From: Symbiodinium natans
Taxonomy: Eukaryota; Sar; Dinophyceae; Suessiales; Symbiodiniaceae
DNA: 62,500 nucleotides
NCBI GenBank assembly: GCA_905221605.1
Contig: CAJNDS010000391.1
Location: 613,940 to 676,439, forward strand
Direction: 5' to 3'
Position numbers and translations under genes: made by a program. Of this stretch, positions 59,659 through 62,500 are shown one piece after another; within the stretch, counting starts at the first letter, position 1; every line of letters begins with the position of its first letter. Under the pieces are notes generated by a model, which was given only the letters and a program-made list of their open reading frames with translations, was not told the origin of the DNA and did no database searches.

Positions 59659-59765
59659 AGAGTGGACCATCTGGGTAAACCCTGGACAAGACCCCCCCCT
59701 AGGGCCGCCTAAACCCTGCGTGCGCGGTGGCCTCGGTCTCGAAACCGTCATCACTTACTGGTTCT

Positions 59766-59835
59766 TAGTTTGGGTTTAGGGTTTGGGTTTTGGGTTTAGG
59801 GTTTAGGGTTTAGGGTTTATACTGTAGGGTTTAGG
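59766..59835 (+). repeat. TTTAGGG array, variable
   Basis: About eight units, including TTTGGG and TTTATACTGTAGGG. Confidence 0.85.
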
Positions 59836-59888
59836 GACCCTACCCCACTTTACCGACTGGAGAACCCGTTTCCTGCCTCATGGACCAG

Positions 59889-59971
59889 AGGCGCGGGCCA
59901 TTGCGAAAGCCATTCATGCGGAAGTGGATGAGGAGAATCTGTCGGAGGCCGGGCTTTTCGCAGTGGAATGA
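59889..59971 (+). CDS. terminal exon candidate
   Basis: CTCATGGACCAG|A acceptor, then ARAIAKAIHAEVDEENLSEA and GLFAVE to TGA. An amphipathic helix with an acidic end. No family is recognised. Confidence 0.42.
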
Positions 59972-60419
59972 GTGGGGCCTCGTGGGGCTTATTTTTCGTG
60001 CACATGCTCCTTAGTTTGGCTGTAGGGTTTGGTGGCTTTAGGTGTCGTTGCTTTGGCTAGTGTAGGGCCCTTGTGACTAAGGGACTATAGAACTTGAGGA
60101 GGTTTAGGGTTTATAGGGTTTACGCTTTAGGGTTAGGGTTCTGCTTCCTCGAAGTCATTTATAAGGCTTCAGCCAACCCGCAGATTGCAGCAGATCGCAC
60201 CATGCAGAGCGGTCGTATGACTCAACAACTCTAGCATTCCGATGATGGTGAGATGGTGATCCCTAAAGCAGCTTTCCAACCCTAAACCTAATCCCTAAAC
60301 CCTAAAACTTGCCTGCCTTGTGGCGAGCGTGAGAGCCGAAACCCGAAACACTAAACCACAGCCTGACCTTGCGGGTTTCTTAGAATTTTCCCAGACCTAC
60401 CTTCAAACCCCGCTGTGCT

Positions 60420-60910
60420 GTGGCTAGTCGGGTGCCGAAAAAAAACACCCGCAGTTGGGGTCCTGCAGGCGTAGGTGAACAAGCTGTGGCTCCAAAAAGT
60501 TCCCCTTGTAGTCCATTTCAAGTACTATTCTGGAATCAGGTACCAAAAGCGCTCTTTGGTATTGGAATTGAACAGTACTGTAACTGCACCCGCTCAGTGC
60601 CCAGAGTTACCGCTCGTGGCCTTCTTGCCAAGAAATAGGCTTGCCGGATCCGATGAATTACATCTGGGTCGCTTTTAAGCTTCGACGGTCATCCCTGAAC
60701 TCTAAACCCGAAACCCAACATCTAGAGTGTGACCAAGCGACTCTGGACCAAACAAGCCGGCCGCTCACTTGGACTCACCTACTCCTGCCTGCCCCTCTAG
60801 GCTACGTTTGTCACTCCCTGACAACTCTCAGATGGACGTTTCAGAAGTTAAGGGTACCTTCTTGGGGTCCTGATTATAAGGGAATCCTACCACTTGGGGG
60901 ACTCTATTAA
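60420..60910. other. no firm gene
   Basis: Overlapping + frames (60,420-60,638; 60,475-60,678; 60,641-60,910) in all phases. The motif GTGGCTAGTCGGGTGCCGAA lies at 60,419. Confidence 0.4.
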
Positions 60911-60957
60911 GGGCCCTAAACCCCAAAACCCTAAACCCCCTTACCTTCGTAAGCCGC
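60847..60957 (+). mobile_element. MITE-like element, family C copy with CCCTAAA insertion
   Basis: AGGGTACCTTCTTGGGGTCC, ATAAGGGAATCCTACCACTT and a right end TACCTTCGTAAGCCGCCACC. Three CCCTAAA/CCCCAAA units sit between the middle and the right end. Confidence 0.65.
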
Positions 60958-60970
60958 CACCTGCTTGGAG

Positions 60971-61050
60971 GCAACCGAGCTCCTTCAGATGCTCCGGGCA
61001 CAGTTCTTGCTACAGCTGCTCGAGGGCGCGGTTCATCTCGAGGAGCCGGG
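60971..61050 (+). CDS. internal exon candidate
   Basis: TGCTTGGAG|G acceptor, then ATELLQMLRAQFLLQLLEGA and VHLEEPG. A leucine-rich amphipathic helix. It runs into a G run and TTTAGGG; the likely donor is the GTTAGGG at 61,062. Confidence 0.42.
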
Positions 61051-61060
61051 GGGGGGGGGG

Positions 61061-61136
61061 GGTTAGGGTTTAGGGTTAGGGTTTAGGGTTTAGGGTTTAG
61101 GGTTTAGGGTTTAGGGTTTAGGGTTTAGGGTGTAGG
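61061..61136 (+). repeat. TTTAGGG array
   Basis: About ten units, right arm after the exon candidate at 60,971. Confidence 0.97.
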
Positions 61137-61151
61137 GGGGTTCCGGGAGCT

Positions 61152-61251
61152 CCATCTGGGGGTTTCGGAAATTAGGGGTACGTCCCTTTAAGGGGATTCT
61201 ATTCTTTTTTGGGGCCGAAATGGGCCCCCTATTTTGGGAAATATCCACATA
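61152..61251 (+). mobile_element. MITE-like element, family C copy with both ends
   Basis: Left CCATCTGGGGGTTTCGGAAA, right the approximate inverse (ATTTTGGGAAATATCCACAT, AGG). Length about 100 bp. It gives the clearest view of the family C terminal inverted repeat. Confidence 0.75.
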
Positions 61252-61317
61252 GGCTATAAGCATGATGCGTCATGAAGATAGCAGCACTGTAGCAGTCCAC
61301 GCCAGGTTTGGAACCAA

Positions 61318-61430
61318 ACAAACCCTAGACCCTAAACCCTAGCCCTAAACCCTAAACCCTAAACCCAAAACCCTAAACCCTAAACCCTAAACCCTAAACC
61401 CTAAACCCAACCCTAAACCCTAAACCCCGT
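61318..61430 (-). repeat. CCCTAAA array, left arm
   Basis: About 15 units. Confidence 0.97.
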
Positions 61431-61484
61431 AAAGGGCTCAAAGGTGTGGATCCAGCTCATGTGTCGGCTTGGTGAGAACGCCAG

Positions 61485-61610
61485 GACATCGCAGAGTTGG
61501 GGGCCATGCTTGCAGCTGTAGAAGGCAGGGAGTGGGCTTCTGGGCTTGTTAAAGGAGTCCAAGACAGCAAGAGGCTTCTAGACGTGGAATATTTCCAGCT
61601 CTCTGCATGA
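61485..61610 (+). CDS. terminal exon candidate
   Basis: GAGAACGCCAG|G acceptor 55 bp after a CCCTAAA array, phase 0, reading DIAELGAMLAAVEGREWASG and LVKGVQDSKRLLDVEYFQLS, Ala and TGA. The 41 residues are clearly protein-like and the upstream frame is closed, which supports the acceptor. No family is recognised. Confidence 0.52.
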   Translation, partial: DIAELGAMLAAVEGREWASGLVKGVQDSKRLLDVEYFQLSA

Positions 61611-61949
61611 TGTTTCCTGTGCGTCCTAGCGCAAGTCGAAGAGCTCTATGCGCTGTAGCCATAAAGGGACCAGAACTTAGAGAACTAACCCGAAGCCTTA
61701 AATGCGAAGAACCCTAACCCCAACATCCCCTCCCCGACATGTTGGATGCACGTGTCAGACGCAACTCGACTCAGCCCCTTGGCTCGACAGTTTCCCCTGG
61801 CCCCACAGGGCTCACACCTCAACCCTAAACCCTAGAAGCCTCCATGCCAGCCTGGACCTGGCTCCTCTAAGCGCAGCTATGCCTTCTAGAAATTTCTAGA
61901 AGATACATACATAGATATCTGTATGCGTCCATATATAGATGTATAGAAA

Positions 61950-62180
61950 TCTAAACCCTAAACCCTAAACCCTAAACCCTAGCTCCCAAGCCCCACACCC
62001 GAGCGGCGCGCATGCCGACCTCTCAAAGTTTGGCACCTAGAGCATGGGAGCTCTTTGTTTGAGGCTTTGGCCTTTTGGTTTAGGGTTTAGGGTTTAGGGT
62101 TTAGGGGTTGGCGTTCAGGGTTGAGGGTTTAGGTTTAGGGTTTAGGAAGAAGGGTTTAGTTAGGGTCTAGGGTTCGAAAG
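61950..62180. repeat. CCCTAAA (61,950-61,982) and TTTAGGG (62,077-62,180) arrays
   Basis: Four C-strand units, 95 bp of other DNA, then about ten imperfect G-strand units. It is an exon-sized bracket, but I find no convincing exon inside. Confidence 0.88.
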
Positions 62181-62500
62181 GGTTTAAGGCAGGAGTGCCT
62201 CAGGCGCTCCCTGTGCGCATACCAGCATTCGTCTATGTTGCGTATGTTGCTGCAGTGTGGGTGCTGCAGGATGAAGCGACCATGCGGAGACGTAGGGTAA
62301 GCTGCCCACGACAACACACATGCACACAGAAATGCAACGTATTGAGCAATCACTGCTTATTTCACAAATATAAGATCAAAAAAAACAGACATTTACATGT
62401 ATGCAAATATGTGTATATATACATTGTGAGAGAGTATTGCATTTGGGAAACTTTTTCCAGGGCCTGGCGATGTTTGTACTTTGGGAACCTGTATAGGCTG
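62181..62500. other. window end, no firm gene
   Basis: AT-rich toward the right edge. A minus-strand frame at 62,156-62,353 begins with a hydrophobic stretch (MIAQYVAFLCACVLSWAAY) that could be a signal peptide or anchor, but it is short and unsupported. Confidence 0.3.

Noticed and set aside
1-62500. The window as a chromosome end, because of telomere repeats
   Set aside because: Arrays are short, in both orientations and spread evenly; no long terminal array lies at either edge.

Overview
The window looks like nuclear DNA of a dinoflagellate, most probably a coral-symbiont type (Symbiodiniaceae). That is an inference from several signs. TTTAGGG/CCCTAAA arrays, the plant and dinoflagellate telomere unit, are scattered through all 62 kb. 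Candidate exons follow an AG|G acceptor rule and often use GC donors. There is a ubiquitin-like plus RCC1-like repeat gene of a kind common in these algae, and a head-to-tail gene pair with identical coding sequence. Nearly all coding signal is on the + strand, as expected for dinoflagellate unidirectional clusters. No rRNA, tRNA, CRISPR array or bacterial operon was seen.

Layout. 1-1200: G-rich and 23-bp tandem repeats. 1.2-17 kb: telomere-like arrays, miniature inverted-repeat elements and isolated exon candidates. 17.3-18.8 kb: a convincing multi-pass membrane protein gene split by a 102-bp inverted-repeat element with a GCAT target duplication, apparently spliced out as a GC-AG intron (an introner). 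19.4-20.3 kb: low-complexity DNA. 20.34-24.48 kb: an AT-rich island of short, tightly packed, partly broken ORFs including a zinc-ribbon protein, read as an endogenous virus-like insertion. 24.5-28 kb: exon candidates and repeats. 28.6-56.2 kb: the most unusual region, at least 28 phase-matched micro-exons of 36, 39, 45 or 51 nt (one of 81), each encoding one copy of a 11-16 residue motif and usually lying between an upstream CCCTAAA array and a downstream TTTAGGG array. Two intronless loci lie within that span: the UBL/RCC1-like gene (48,988-50,463) and the tandem membrane-protein pair (52,390-52,866 and 53,488-53,964). 56.5-62.5 kb: several terminal-exon candidates and more telomere-like arrays.

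How it fits together. If the micro-exons are spliced to one another, the AG|G and AG|GC junctions rebuild an arginine codon at every join and give a solenoid-like repeat protein with one repeat per exon. Inverted telomere-like arrays at opposite ends of each intron could pair in the pre-mRNA and bring distant splice sites together. Many ~100-bp inverted-repeat elements in at least six families lie in the same introns, and one (17,882-17,983) shows directly how such an element can act as an intron.

Limits. Everything was read by eye. Exon ends are predicted from splice-site rules and reading frame, not from transcripts. The micro-exons may belong to one gene or to several. No database search was possible, so gene families are named only where the sequence itself is distinctive.
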